Below are positions 24,402 to 31,951 of a DNA stretch of 33,412 bases, piece after piece. The notes under the pieces were generated by a model. That model was not told the origin of the DNA, made no database searches, and worked only from the letters and a program-made list of their open reading frames with translations. How positions within the stretch are numbered: the stretch's first letter is position 1; every line of letters starts with the position of its first letter. The position numbers and the translations under genes were made by a program. Origin of the DNA: Candidatus Accumulibacter meliphilus (lineage in GTDB: Bacteria > Pseudomonadota > Gammaproteobacteria > Burkholderiales > Rhodocyclaceae); assembly GCA_003332265.1 (NCBI GenBank), contig QPGA01000003.1, positions 134,090-167,501 on the forward strand. The letters run 5' to 3'.

Positions 24402-25316
24402 ATGGCAGCTTTCAAGCGACCGCATGGGTTCTTCGGCTTTTTCGCCGCGGTCCTTGTTGCAACTCAGGTCGCAGCATATCCACTTAACGACTATGATCGG
24501 GCCGCGCACGGCGCTGTCAGTCGCGACGCGTTCGCCGCGTTGCCCGCGGCCGTGAGCGCTGGCCCCTGGTCGACCGCGTCCTTGCCCGGCCTCGACCGCG
24601 CGGCTCCCGTCCCCTTGTTCGTCGACCCGTCGCCGGCTGCGCGTGAGGACGTGGACTTTGCCAAGCCTGCGCAAGCTGACCCGCTCGGCCGGGCCCTGCG
24701 AGCGGTGGTCAACGTCACTGCCAAACGGCAGCGGGGAGCTTCCGCAGCAGCGGTAGTTTTGCCTACGGAGCAGCTCGACCCGTTTATCCCCATCCTGGGA
24801 GACGAGGTCGCCGCGGCGGTTTTGAGAATGGAGGAAGGGCTCGCCGAAGTGCTTAGCGAAGCCCTCGAGGCGCGTATCGACGAGGACGGTCGGGTCACTT
24901 TTTCCATGGCTGGCGTGGAAGGCTTTCACGTCAGCACTGGCAACGGGCAGGTGTCGCTGGGGCATGGCGATACGGTGTTCGCTTTCAACCAGGAGAGGAG
25001 TACTGAGCTTGGGCGGCGGATCGCGGTGCTCGATGCGGTCCGCGACGCCGAGCAGGGAGCCCTGCCCAGCTCTTCCAATCTGCTGCGTGATCTGCTTGCG
25101 CTCGGCGTACGCGTCGTTCAGTATCCCCTGTTCTGGGTCCTGGTTTTTATGGCGCTGATCGGCAAGATCGCGCTGGTGCTTGCCACCCGGCACAAACGTC
25201 GACGTTTGCCGCGGCTCAAATCGAGCGCACAGCCGAATGTACAGCACATCCGCACCGGCGCGCGCAGCAAGCTCAAACGCGTGCGTACCCGAATCAGGCT
25301 GCGGCAGTCAGCCTAG
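24402..25316 (+). CDS. Exported protein with C-terminal membrane anchor, unknown function
   Basis: 304 residues from ATG 24402. A signal peptide (AAFKRPHGFFGFFAAVLVATQVAA) is followed by a Pro/Ala-rich region, then a more ordered segment with FIPILGDEVAAAVLRMEEGLAEVLSEALEARIDEDGRVTFSMAGVEGFHV. A single transmembrane helix comes near the end (YPLFWVLVFMALIGKIALVLA) with a strongly basic cytoplasmic tail (RHKRRRLPRLK...RSKLKRVRTRIRLRQ). The tail of about 45 residues is rich in Arg/Lys and could bind nucleic acid or acidic lipid. The topology is periplasmic domain, helix, short cytoplasmic end. The helix plus Arg cluster loosely recalls sorting-tag ends, but the tail is too long for a PEP-CTERM or rhombosortase tag. 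No clear ribosome binding site. I do not recognise a family. Confidence 0.65.
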   Translation: MAAFKRPHGFFGFFAAVLVATQVAAYPLNDYDRAAHGAVSRDAFAALPAAVSAGPWSTASLPGLDRAAPVPLFVDPSPAAREDVDFAKPAQADPLGRALRAVVNVTAKRQRGASAAAVVLPTEQLDPFIPILGDEVAAAVLRMEEGLAEVLSEALEARIDEDGRVTFSMAGVEGFHVSTGNGQVSLGHGDTVFAFNQERSTELGRRIAVLDAVRDAEQGALPSSSNLLRDLLALGVRVVQYPLFWVLVFMALIGKIALVLATRHKRRRLPRLKSSAQPNVQHIRTGARSKLKRVRTRIRLRQSA

Positions 25317-25459
25317 GTGCCGGCGGCGCTGCTGCCTTGTGGGAGGCTGCGTGCTCCTGCCACCGCACGCCGCGCTTACGTGGCGGCGGCGGGAGAGGCC
25401 CAGCCAGCTCGCCTTGCGAAGACGCTTCCGCGTCGATCCCGGTCAGCGGGGCTTGGGGG

Positions 25460-25465
25460 TATACT
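25460..25465 (+). promoter_or_regulatory. Candidate -10 element for gpmI
   Basis: TATACT, preceded by a G-run, lies 84 bases upstream of the gpmI ATG. It is the only good -10 match in the 232-base gap. The corresponding -35 position has only a weak match, so this is tentative. Confidence 0.3.
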
Positions 25466-25548
25466 GGCGCGGATGTCGCGGGTTTGTCGCTTGTCCTGCT
25501 TCCTGCGACCTGGCTTCTGACCTTTCCACTCCCCAGGAATCCATCATC

Positions 25549-27189
25549 ATGCTGCAGAAATCTGCTTCTTTCCCTGGTATTCAGGGACCTATCGTAACCA
25601 TCGTCATGGACGGTTACGGGATCGCCAAGTCCGACGTCGGCAGTGCCATCGCCGCCGCCACAAAGCCGACCCTGGATCGTCTTTTTGCCAAGTATCCGAA
25701 TATCACCCTGCGCGCGCACGGTGTCGCGGTCGGCATGCCTTCCGACGACGACATGGGTAATTCCGAAGTCGGCCACAATGCCATCGGCGCCGGCCAGGTC
25801 TACAGCCAGGGCGCTTCGCTGGTCGCCGACGCCATTGCCGCCGGCTCGATCTGGCAAGGTGCGGCATGGCAGGAAGTCATCGCCAGCGTCAAGGGCGGGG
25901 GCGGCGTGCTGCACTTCCTCGGCCTTTTTTCCGACGGCAATGTGCACAGCCACGTCGACCACCTGCGGGCGATGATCGTCCGCGCCAAGGAAGAGGGCGT
26001 CCAAGCGGTGCGAATTCATATCCTGCTCGACGGCCGTGACGTTCCCGAGACCAGTGCACTTGATTATGTACTGCCCTTCGAAGCTTTCCTGGCCGAGATC
26101 AACGATGACCGCTTCGACGCCCGCATCGCTTCGGGTGGCGGGCGCATGAACATCACCATGGATCGCTACGAGGCGAACTGGAACATGGTCGACAAGGGCT
26201 GGCACACGCACGTCCTCGGTGAAGGCCCGCAATATGACAGCGCGGCTGCCGCGATCGAGGCCCTGCGGGTGGAATTCCCCGGCACCATCGACCAGGATCT
26301 GCCGGCATTCGTCATCGGCAGCGCCGGTGTTCCGGTCGGAACGATCAATGATGGCGACGCGGTGGTCTTCTTCAACTTCCGCGGCGACCGCTCGATCGAG
26401 ATCACGCGCGCTTTCGAAGATGCCGATTTCGACAAGTTCGATCGCCTGCGCGTGCCCCGCGTGACCTACGCCGGCATGCTCCAGTACGACGGCGACCTCA
26501 AGCTGCCGAATCGCTTCCTGGTCGATCCGCCGGCCATTCTCGACACCATGGGCGAATGGTTTGCCAAGGCCGGTATCACCCAGTTCGCCTGCTCGGAAAC
26601 GCAGAAGTTCGGCCATGTGACTTACTTCTGGAACGGCAACCGCTCGAACAAATTCGACGGTGAAACCTACCAGGAGGTGCCCAGCGATGTGGTGCCCTTC
26701 GAGCAGCGGCCGTGGATGAAGGCCGCCGAGATCGCCGACGCGATGATCGCCGCCCTGAAAAGTGGCCAGTACAAGACGCTACGTTGCAATTTCGCCAATG
26801 GCGACATGGTCGGTCACACTGGCAGTTTCCGCGCCGCGACGATGGCCATCGAGGCCGTGGACCTGGAGCTGGCGCGCATCCTGCCGGTCATTGATGCGCT
26901 CGGCGGAGTGGCCCTGATCACTGCCGACCATGGCAATGCTGACGAGATGTACGAAATCGACAAGAAGAGCAAGCAGCCGGCGAAGAATGCCGATGGCTCG
27001 TTCAAGGCGAAGACCGCACACACCCTCAATCCGGTGCCGTTCATCCTCTACGACAATGTTTCGGGCGGCAAGCTTGGCCTGCAGGCGAGCGAGACTGCCG
27101 GCCTCTCCAACATCGCAGCGACGATTGCCAACCTGCTCGGCTTCGAGAAGCACGCCAAGTGGGACGACAGCCTGCTGGTCGTCAAGTAG
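25549..27189 (+). CDS. gpmI: 2,3-bisphosphoglycerate-independent phosphoglycerate mutase
   Basis: 546-residue metalloenzyme of the alkaline phosphatase superfamily, interconverting 3- and 2-phosphoglycerate in glycolysis and gluconeogenesis. IVTIVMDGYG carries the metal-binding Asp21, and MGNSEVGHNAIGAG carries the phosphoserine nucleophile Ser72. FSDGNVHSHVDHL, ILLDGRDVPETSA, FFNFRGDRSIEITRAF, SETQKFGHVTYFWNGNRSNKF, NFANGDMVGHTG, LITADHGNADEM and TAHTLNPVPFILY complete the fold. At 546 residues, and with FSDGNVHSHVDHL-type wording, it looks closer to the longer plant-like iPGM branch than to the roughly 510-residue E. coli/Bacillus form. ATG 25549 has AGGA about 10 bases upstream. A good terminator follows directly. 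Confidence 0.95.
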   Translation: MLQKSASFPGIQGPIVTIVMDGYGIAKSDVGSAIAAATKPTLDRLFAKYPNITLRAHGVAVGMPSDDDMGNSEVGHNAIGAGQVYSQGASLVADAIAAGSIWQGAAWQEVIASVKGGGGVLHFLGLFSDGNVHSHVDHLRAMIVRAKEEGVQAVRIHILLDGRDVPETSALDYVLPFEAFLAEINDDRFDARIASGGGRMNITMDRYEANWNMVDKGWHTHVLGEGPQYDSAAAAIEALRVEFPGTIDQDLPAFVIGSAGVPVGTINDGDAVVFFNFRGDRSIEITRAFEDADFDKFDRLRVPRVTYAGMLQYDGDLKLPNRFLVDPPAILDTMGEWFAKAGITQFACSETQKFGHVTYFWNGNRSNKFDGETYQEVPSDVVPFEQRPWMKAAEIADAMIAALKSGQYKTLRCNFANGDMVGHTGSFRAATMAIEAVDLELARILPVIDALGGVALITADHGNADEMYEIDKKSKQPAKNADGSFKAKTAHTLNPVPFILYDNVSGGKLGLQASETAGLSNIAATIANLLGFEKHAKWDDSLLVVK

Positions 27190-27218
27190 CGCAGACGACT
27201 TGCCTCAGGAAAGTCCGC

Positions 27219-27243
27219 ACGGCCGCCGCAAGGCGGCCGTTTT
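27219..27243 (+). terminator. Intrinsic terminator after gpmI
   Basis: ACGGCCGCC-GCAA-GGCGGCCGT: nine-base perfect arms with a GNRA-type loop, then TTTT running from 27240. It lies 30 bases after the gpmI stop and just before the end of the convergent lysA. Confidence 0.8.
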
Positions 27244-27245
27244 CG

Positions 27246-28517
27246 TCAGGGCAGGCGTTGCTCCGGCGCGTAGAGTTCCTCGGCGCTTTCGCGGCGGCGA
27301 ACGAGATGCGCTTGCGTGCCATCGACCATCACTTCGGCGGCACGTGGGCGGGTGTTGTAGTTGGAACTCATGACCATCCCGTAGGCGCCGGCGGAGAGGA
27401 TCGCCAGCAGATCGCCTTCGGCCAGTGTCAGTTCGCGACCGTGGCCGAGAAAGTCGCCGGATTCGCAGATCGGGCCGACGATTTCCCATTTGGCTGCTTC
27501 ACCGGCGCGGGCTGCCACGGGAACGATGTCGTGCCACGAGCCGTACAAGGCCGGTCGGGAGAGGTCGTTCATCGCCGCGTCGACAATCGCGAAATTTTTC
27601 ACTTCGCCGGGCTTCAGATACTCGACGCGGGTGAGCAGCACACCGGCATTGCCAACCAGGCGGCGACCGGGTTCGAGGAGGATGCGCAGGGGTCGCCCCT
27701 TGAGCTTTTCGAGCAGTGGCTGCAGGTAGGCGTGCACGCTGGTTGGTACATCAGCGTCGCTGTAACGGATGCCGAGACCGCCGCCGAGGTCGATGTGCTG
27801 CAGCACGATACCGTCGCTGGCCAGCTGGTCGACCAGTACCAGCAGCTTGTCGAGAGCTTCGGCAAATGGCGCTGCGTCGAGCAGTTGCGAGCCGATATGG
27901 CAGTCGATGCCGCTGACTTCGAGGTGCGCCAGCGCGGCGGCCTGTCGGTAGAGCGCCCGTGCTTCGTCGTAGGCGACGCCGAATTTGTTTTCCTTGAGGC
28001 CGGTCGAGATGTAGGGGTGCGTACCGGCGTCGACGTCGGGATTGACGCGCAGGCTGACCGGCGCGGTTTTGCCAAGCTGGCCGGCGACGGCGTTGAGGCG
28101 TTCGAGTTCGGGAGAGGATTCGACGTTGAAGCACAGGATGCCGGTGTTCAGCGCCAGTTCCATTTCGGCGGCGGTCTTGCCGACCCCGGAGAAAACAATG
28201 CGCTGCGGATCGGCGCCAGCGGCCAGAACGCGCTTGAGTTCGCCGGCCGAGACGATGTCGAAGCCGGCGCCGCGGCGGGCCAGGACGTCGAGCACGGCGA
28301 GGTTGGAGTTGGCTTTGACGGCGTAGCAGACGAGGGCATCAAGCCCGGCCAGCTCGTGCTGGAACTCGTCGAGTGCATTCTCCAGCGCTTGACGCGAGTA
28401 GACCCAGCACGGCGTGCCGAACTCGCTCGCGATGTCGCTCAGAGCGACCGACTCGGCGTGCAAAACGCCGCTACGGGTGTGGAATGGGCTCAAGGAGCTT
28501 ATCGGGTGGGGCGTCAT
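27246..28517 (-). CDS. lysA: Diaminopimelate decarboxylase
   Basis: 423-residue PLP enzyme making L-lysine from meso-diaminopimelate, the last step of lysine synthesis. CYAVKANSN holds the PLP-binding Lys68. RGAGFDIVSAGELKR, SLRVNPDVDAGTHPYISTGLKENKFG, GIDCHIGSQL, LGGGLGIRY, LLEPGRRLVGNAG and the substrate-binding PICESGDFLG followed by AGAYGMVMSSNYNTRPRAAEV are all in place. Length is standard for the proteobacterial enzyme. ATG 28517 overlaps the lptM stop by ATGA, so the two are co-translated. This order is common in beta- and gammaproteobacteria. Confidence 0.96.
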   Translation of the reverse strand: MTPHPISSLSPFHTRSGVLHAESVALSDIASEFGTPCWVYSRQALENALDEFQHELAGLDALVCYAVKANSNLAVLDVLARRGAGFDIVSAGELKRVLAAGADPQRIVFSGVGKTAAEMELALNTGILCFNVESSPELERLNAVAGQLGKTAPVSLRVNPDVDAGTHPYISTGLKENKFGVAYDEARALYRQAAALAHLEVSGIDCHIGSQLLDAAPFAEALDKLLVLVDQLASDGIVLQHIDLGGGLGIRYSDADVPTSVHAYLQPLLEKLKGRPLRILLEPGRRLVGNAGVLLTRVEYLKPGEVKNFAIVDAAMNDLSRPALYGSWHDIVPVAARAGEAAKWEIVGPICESGDFLGHGRELTLAEGDLLAILSAGAYGMVMSSNYNTRPRAAEVMVDGTQAHLVRRRESAEELYAPEQRLP

Positions 28518-28696
28518 TTGCTCGACTTCTCGGGGCTCTCGGGCGCCGTGCTAGTGCTAGAATCGCTCGCAGCCGTTGCCGGGCTTGGCGACGGTGTCGT
28601 GGGCACCGCTTTCGGGGGCAGCGTCAGTCCGCCTTTGCTGCCGCAGCCGGCGAGCGCGAGGGTTGCCAGCAAAGCCAGCGCGAGATATTGCCGCAT
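28514..28696 (-). CDS. lptM: LptM (YifL)-type small lipoprotein
   Basis: 60-residue outer-membrane lipoprotein. RQYLALALLATLALAGCGSKGG has a lipobox LAGC with Cys18, and the sequence following (GCGSKGGLTLPP) matches the short conserved LptM/YifL segment. In E. coli, LptM assists LptD/E maturation. A Ser/Thr/Pro-rich disordered tail follows. The frame is open upstream to 28729, but 28696 gives the correct signal sequence. It precedes lysA with an overlapping stop and is divergent from cyaY with only 36 bases between starts. Confidence 0.85.
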   Translation of the reverse strand: MRQYLALALLATLALAGCGSKGGLTLPPKAVPTTPSPSPATAASDSSTSTAPESPEKSSK

Positions 28697-28732
28697 AGGT
28701 CGAATCGCCAAAACGGGAAATGTTAGCACAGG

Positions 28733-29053
28733 ATGAATGATAGCGAATTCAACGCGCTTGCCGACGCAGCGCTGCAGGAGATCGAGGCCGGGCTAGAGCG
28801 TAGCGGCGCCGATCTGGACTTTGAAAGGGTCGCCGACAACGTGCTCGAAATCGAGTTCGCCGACGGCGGCAAGGTCATCGTCAACCGCCATGATGCGGCC
28901 AGGGAAGTCTGGGTGGCCGCCCGGTCCGGCGGTTTTCACTACCGCTGGGACGGCAGTAGTTGGCAGGATACGCGTGGCGGCGAGGAGCTGATGACCGCCC
29001 TCTCGCGGCTGCTTTCGGAGCAGGCGGGGGAGTCGGTATCCCTGCGCGAGTAG
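28733..29053 (+). CDS. cyaY: Frataxin homologue CyaY
   Basis: 106-residue iron-binding protein that tunes Fe-S cluster assembly on IscU/IscS. The frataxin signature is clear: NDSEFNALADAALQEIEAGLE and DLDFERVADNVLEIEFADGGKVIVNRHDAAREVWVAARSGGFHYRW, ending with a C-terminal helix (EELMTALSRLLSEQAG). The acidic first helix is the iron-binding face and the Trp of REVWVA lies on the conserved partner surface. It is divergent from lptM-lysA, a neighbourhood known for cyaY in proteobacteria, and it lies close to the feo iron-uptake operon. Confidence 0.95.
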   Translation: MNDSEFNALADAALQEIEAGLERSGADLDFERVADNVLEIEFADGGKVIVNRHDAAREVWVAARSGGFHYRWDGSSWQDTRGGEELMTALSRLLSEQAGESVSLRE

Positions 29054-29092
29054 GGTAGGGCGGCCTTGCGGGAGTGGTGGCGAACGAACACG

Positions 29093-29365
29093 CTACAAAT
29101 TCCCCTTGTTGATGAAGCGCACGGGCTGTGGTCCCTGCTTGCTGGCGCAGCCGCTGCAGCCGCCACAAGCGCTTTTTGAGCGGGCCGCGGCGCGTCGTTG
29201 GCGTAGCGCTACCGCCTCGTGATCGGCTTTCGCAAAGCCCAGGCCTAGCGCCATGGTGGCCGTGTGCTCGGCAAGCGAAAAACGGGCGCTTGCCGGTAGC
29301 AGGCGCCAGCCGGCGTAGAGTGCGGCGCAGGCGACCGCGGCGTACACGATCAGATCCTCAAGCAT
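29093..29365 (-). CDS. FeoB-associated Cys-rich single-pass membrane protein
   Basis: 90 residues: an N-terminal hydrophobic helix (EDLIVYAAVACAALYAGWRLL), a middle polar part, and a Cys-rich segment ACGGCSGCASKQ (CxxCxxC). Small Cys-bearing proteins after feoB in other genomes are called FeoC-like or FeoB-associated. They are thought to help the transporter or to sense iron/redox state, perhaps through an Fe-S cluster. The start at 29365 lies within the last codons of feoB (stop 29358-29360), giving an 8-base overlap. Family assignment rests on context and the Cys pattern. Confidence 0.7.
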   Translation of the reverse strand: MLEDLIVYAAVACAALYAGWRLLPASARFSLAEHTATMALGLGFAKADHEAVALRQRRAAARSKSACGGCSGCASKQGPQPVRFINKGNL

Positions 29366-31256
29366 GGCCGGCTCCAGTCAGGAGTAGCGCCACCCGATAG
29401 GTGATGAAGGACGCGAGGTAGGCCAGGGCGAACAGATAGCCGGCCATCAGCAGCGGGTAGCGCCAGGAGTTGGTTTCGCGCTTGACCGCGGCCAGCGTGG
29501 CCAGGCACTGCGGCGCGAAGACGAACCAGGCGAGCAGCGAGAAGGCCGTTGGCAGCGACCAGCCGGCTGCCAGCAGCGGGCCGAGTTGCCCGGCCACGTC
29601 GTCACCCGTTGCCGAGAGAGCGTAGACCGTACCCAGTGCGCCGACGGCGACTTCACGCGCCGCCATGCCGGGGACCAGGGCGATCGAGATCTGCCAGTTG
29701 AAGCCGATCGGCGCGAAGACCACTTCCAGGGCCTGGCCCAGCATGCCGGCGTAGCTGTACTGGATGGCCGGGCCGGTAGCGCCTTCCGGTGCGCCGGGAA
29801 AAGTCGACAGGAACCACAGCAGTACGGTCAGCGCGAGAATGATGTTGCCGACGCGCAGCAGGAAGATTTTCGCCCGTTCGAGCAGGCCGAGCAGCAGGTT
29901 GCGGCCGTGTGGCAGGCGGTAGGAAGGCAGTTCGAGTAGCAGTGGATGCTGCAGGCCCTTGCTGACGGTCATCTTGAGCACTGCGGCGACGCCCATCGCG
30001 CTGACTACTCCGGCAAGGTAGAGAGCGAACAACACCAGTCCCTGCAGATTGAAGACGCCGACTGTTGTCTGCGGAATGAAGGCGCCGATGAGCAGCGCAT
30101 AGACCGGCAAGCGCGCCGAGCAGGTCATCAGCGGGGCGATCATGATCGTCGCCAGGCGGTCACGCCAGTTGCTGATCGTGCGTGCGGCCATGATCCCGGG
30201 AATGGCGCAGGCAAAGCTCGAGAGCAGCGGGATGAACGAACGCCCCGAGAGGCCGACGGTCCCCATCAGGCGGTCGAGCAGGAACGCCGCCCGCGGCAGG
30301 TAGCCGGAATCTTCAAGCGCCAGAATGAACAGGAAGAGAATCAGGATCTGCGGCAGGAAGACCAGCACTCCGCCGACGCCGGCGACGATGCCATCGACGA
30401 GCAGGCTGCGCAGCAGGCTTTCCGGCATATGGGTGCTGAGGAATGCGCCAAAGGCGTCGACACTGGCGGTGATCATCTCCATCGGCAGGCTGGCCCAGCT
30501 GAATACCGCCTGGAACATCAGGAAAAGCGTGGCCGCCAGAATCAGCAGCCCCCACACCGGGTGCAGGACGACGCGATCGATACGTTCGTCGAAGCGCGTG
30601 TCGATCGCCGGCTCGCGGACGCTGGCGGCGAGAATGCGGCGCACTTCGCGTTGCGTGGCGGTGACATCGGCGACATCGGGGGCCAGCCAGGCGGCTGGTG
30701 GCGGCAGCTCGGCGGCTCGCTGAGGCAACCGCGCGGGTACGCTCGCTTCGAGCTGGGCCAGCAGTTCGCTGGCGCCACCGCGTCTGACGGCGACGGTATT
30801 GACCACCGGCATGCCCAGCTCGCGCTGCAGGGCGGCGACGTCGATGGTGATGCCACGCTTGCTGGCCAGATCGGTCATGTTCAGCGCCAGCATCATTGGC
30901 AATCCCAGACGTTTGACTTCCAGCACCAGGCGCAGGTTGAGCTTGAGGTTGGTGGCGTCGCTGACGCAAACGATCATGTCCGGGCGTTGCTCGCCGGCGA
31001 GCGTGCCGAGAACCACATCGCGCGTGATCTCCTCGTCGATACTGACGGCGTTTAGGCTGTAGGCGCCGGGCAGGTCGAGGATACGGAACTGTCGGCCCGC
31101 CGGCGTCGTCAGCATCCCCTCCTTGCGGTCTACGGTCACGCCGGGGTAGTTGGCGACCTTCTGTCGGCTGCCGGTGAGCAGGTTGAAGAGGGCGGTCTTG
31201 CCGCAATTCGGGTTGCCCAGCAGGACCAGGCTCATGGCTTCACTGGCGCTGCTCAT
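29358..31256 (-). CDS. feoB: Ferrous iron transporter FeoB
   Basis: 632-residue inner-membrane Fe2+ permease with an N-terminal G-protein domain. GNPNCGKTALFN is G1, NYPGVTVDRKEG the switch region, LDLPGAYSL contains G3 and NMTD is G4. A spacer domain follows, then FeoB core membrane helices with GGVLVFLPQILILFLFIL, EDSGYLPRAAFLLDRLM, SFACAIPGIMAART, TCSARLPVYALLI, and GMAAREVAVGALGTVYAL. The Cys residues within SFACAIPG and MTCSARLP are the conserved ones proposed to line the iron path. The protein is shorter than the E. coli form of about 770 residues, as in many betaproteobacteria. It overlaps feoA by ATGA and the Cys-rich gene downstream by 8 bases, forming one operon. Confidence 0.96.
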   Translation of the reverse strand: MSSASEAMSLVLLGNPNCGKTALFNLLTGSRQKVANYPGVTVDRKEGMLTTPAGRQFRILDLPGAYSLNAVSIDEEITRDVVLGTLAGEQRPDMIVCVSDATNLKLNLRLVLEVKRLGLPMMLALNMTDLASKRGITIDVAALQRELGMPVVNTVAVRRGGASELLAQLEASVPARLPQRAAELPPPAAWLAPDVADVTATQREVRRILAASVREPAIDTRFDERIDRVVLHPVWGLLILAATLFLMFQAVFSWASLPMEMITASVDAFGAFLSTHMPESLLRSLLVDGIVAGVGGVLVFLPQILILFLFILALEDSGYLPRAAFLLDRLMGTVGLSGRSFIPLLSSFACAIPGIMAARTISNWRDRLATIMIAPLMTCSARLPVYALLIGAFIPQTTVGVFNLQGLVLFALYLAGVVSAMGVAAVLKMTVSKGLQHPLLLELPSYRLPHGRNLLLGLLERAKIFLLRVGNIILALTVLLWFLSTFPGAPEGATGPAIQYSYAGMLGQALEVVFAPIGFNWQISIALVPGMAAREVAVGALGTVYALSATGDDVAGQLGPLLAAGWSLPTAFSLLAWFVFAPQCLATLAAVKRETNSWRYPLLMAGYLFALAYLASFITYRVALLLTGAGHA

Positions 31257-31543
31257 GCGGTCGCTCTTCCGTTACGCAGTGGGGCGACCAAAACGCGCTC
31301 GGCTTCGAAGCGACGCAAGGCGAAAATCGTGCTGCCGACGCGTACCGCGATCGGCTCGCCTCCCGGGAAGCCACGCGCGACCACGCGCACTCGCTCACCG
31401 TCGACAAAGCCGATTTCGTACAGCCGTAGCGCCAGCTCACGCTCGCCAGCATCGCCAGCGGTGGCCAGGTCGCCGCTACTCACCGTGCCTTCGTGACCCC
31501 GCGGAAGGTCGAAAAGGGAAATCAATTCCAATGGGCCATTCAT
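31253..31543 (-). CDS. feoA: FeoA domain protein
   Basis: 96-residue SH3-like cytosolic partner of FeoB. It shows ELALRLYEIGFVDGERVRVVARGFPGGEPIAVRVGSTIFALRRFEAERVLV, the FeoA core. ATG 31543 is chosen; a GTG at 31555 adds four residues and sits almost on top of GGAAGG, so it is less likely. The stop overlaps the feoB start (ATGA). The 5' leader is about 150 bases if the Fur-box promoter upstream is used. Confidence 0.9.
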   Translation of the reverse strand: MNGPLELISLFDLPRGHEGTVSSGDLATAGDAGERELALRLYEIGFVDGERVRVVARGFPGGEPIAVRVGSTIFALRRFEAERVLVAPLRNGRATA

Positions 31544-31689
31544 GTTGTCTGACACCTTCCGGCTAGTGCATCAATATCGCTGCGAACGCTTGCCAGCGTT
31601 CAAAAAAGACAGTGAGGTCTGGCCTCTGGGGGGGCGTTGTCGCTGTCAGTGCAGTGCAGCAGCGGCAAGAGCCCGAGTGCACAGGGCTG

Positions 31690-31718
31690 CATTATACATG
31701 AGAATCATTCGCAACGAA
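31690..31718 (-). promoter_or_regulatory. Fur-box-overlapped promoter of the feo operon
   Basis: On the minus strand a perfect TATAAT (-10) occupies 31690-31695. Immediately upstream lies a Fur-box-like palindrome GAATGATTCTCATG (plus-strand CATGAGAATCATT at 31696-31708), sharing AATGAT and TCAT with the 19-base consensus. A weak -35 (about TTTCGT) would lie at 31713-31718 with 17-base spacing. Fur with iron would block this promoter, fitting iron-repressed feoAB. Confidence 0.65.
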
Positions 31719-31951
31719 ATGGGCCGGCGTGGTTATTTCGCAGGTTTCGATATCGCTGGCGGAGACATGCGCAGGCTGACGACAAGCGGTGCTGGCCTTG
31801 ACCTGCCTGCGGCAGATCGCCGCAGTCTCGGCAAGGACAAGGGGCAAGGCGTAAAATTGCTGCTTTCGACCGCTCTCTAGCGCCGCCAATAACGATGTTT
31901 CGAGCCTTTCAGGAGCAGCCAGGAGAGGAGCAAGAGCAGGCACCGGCTTTC
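31719..31951. other. Spacer between the feo promoter and regB
   Basis: No recognisable gene; ORFs here on both strands lack family character. The region should contain the regB promoter, but no clear elements stand out. It may also include the true regB start if the ATG at 31895 is used. Confidence 0.35.

Noticed and set aside
29946-31055. 369-codon plus-strand ORF opposite feoB
   Set aside because: Gln/Asp/Arg-rich antisense shadow of the membrane helices of FeoB.
31692-31943. 83-codon minus-strand ORF upstream of feoA
   Set aside because: It runs across the Fur-box promoter and has no recognisable domain.
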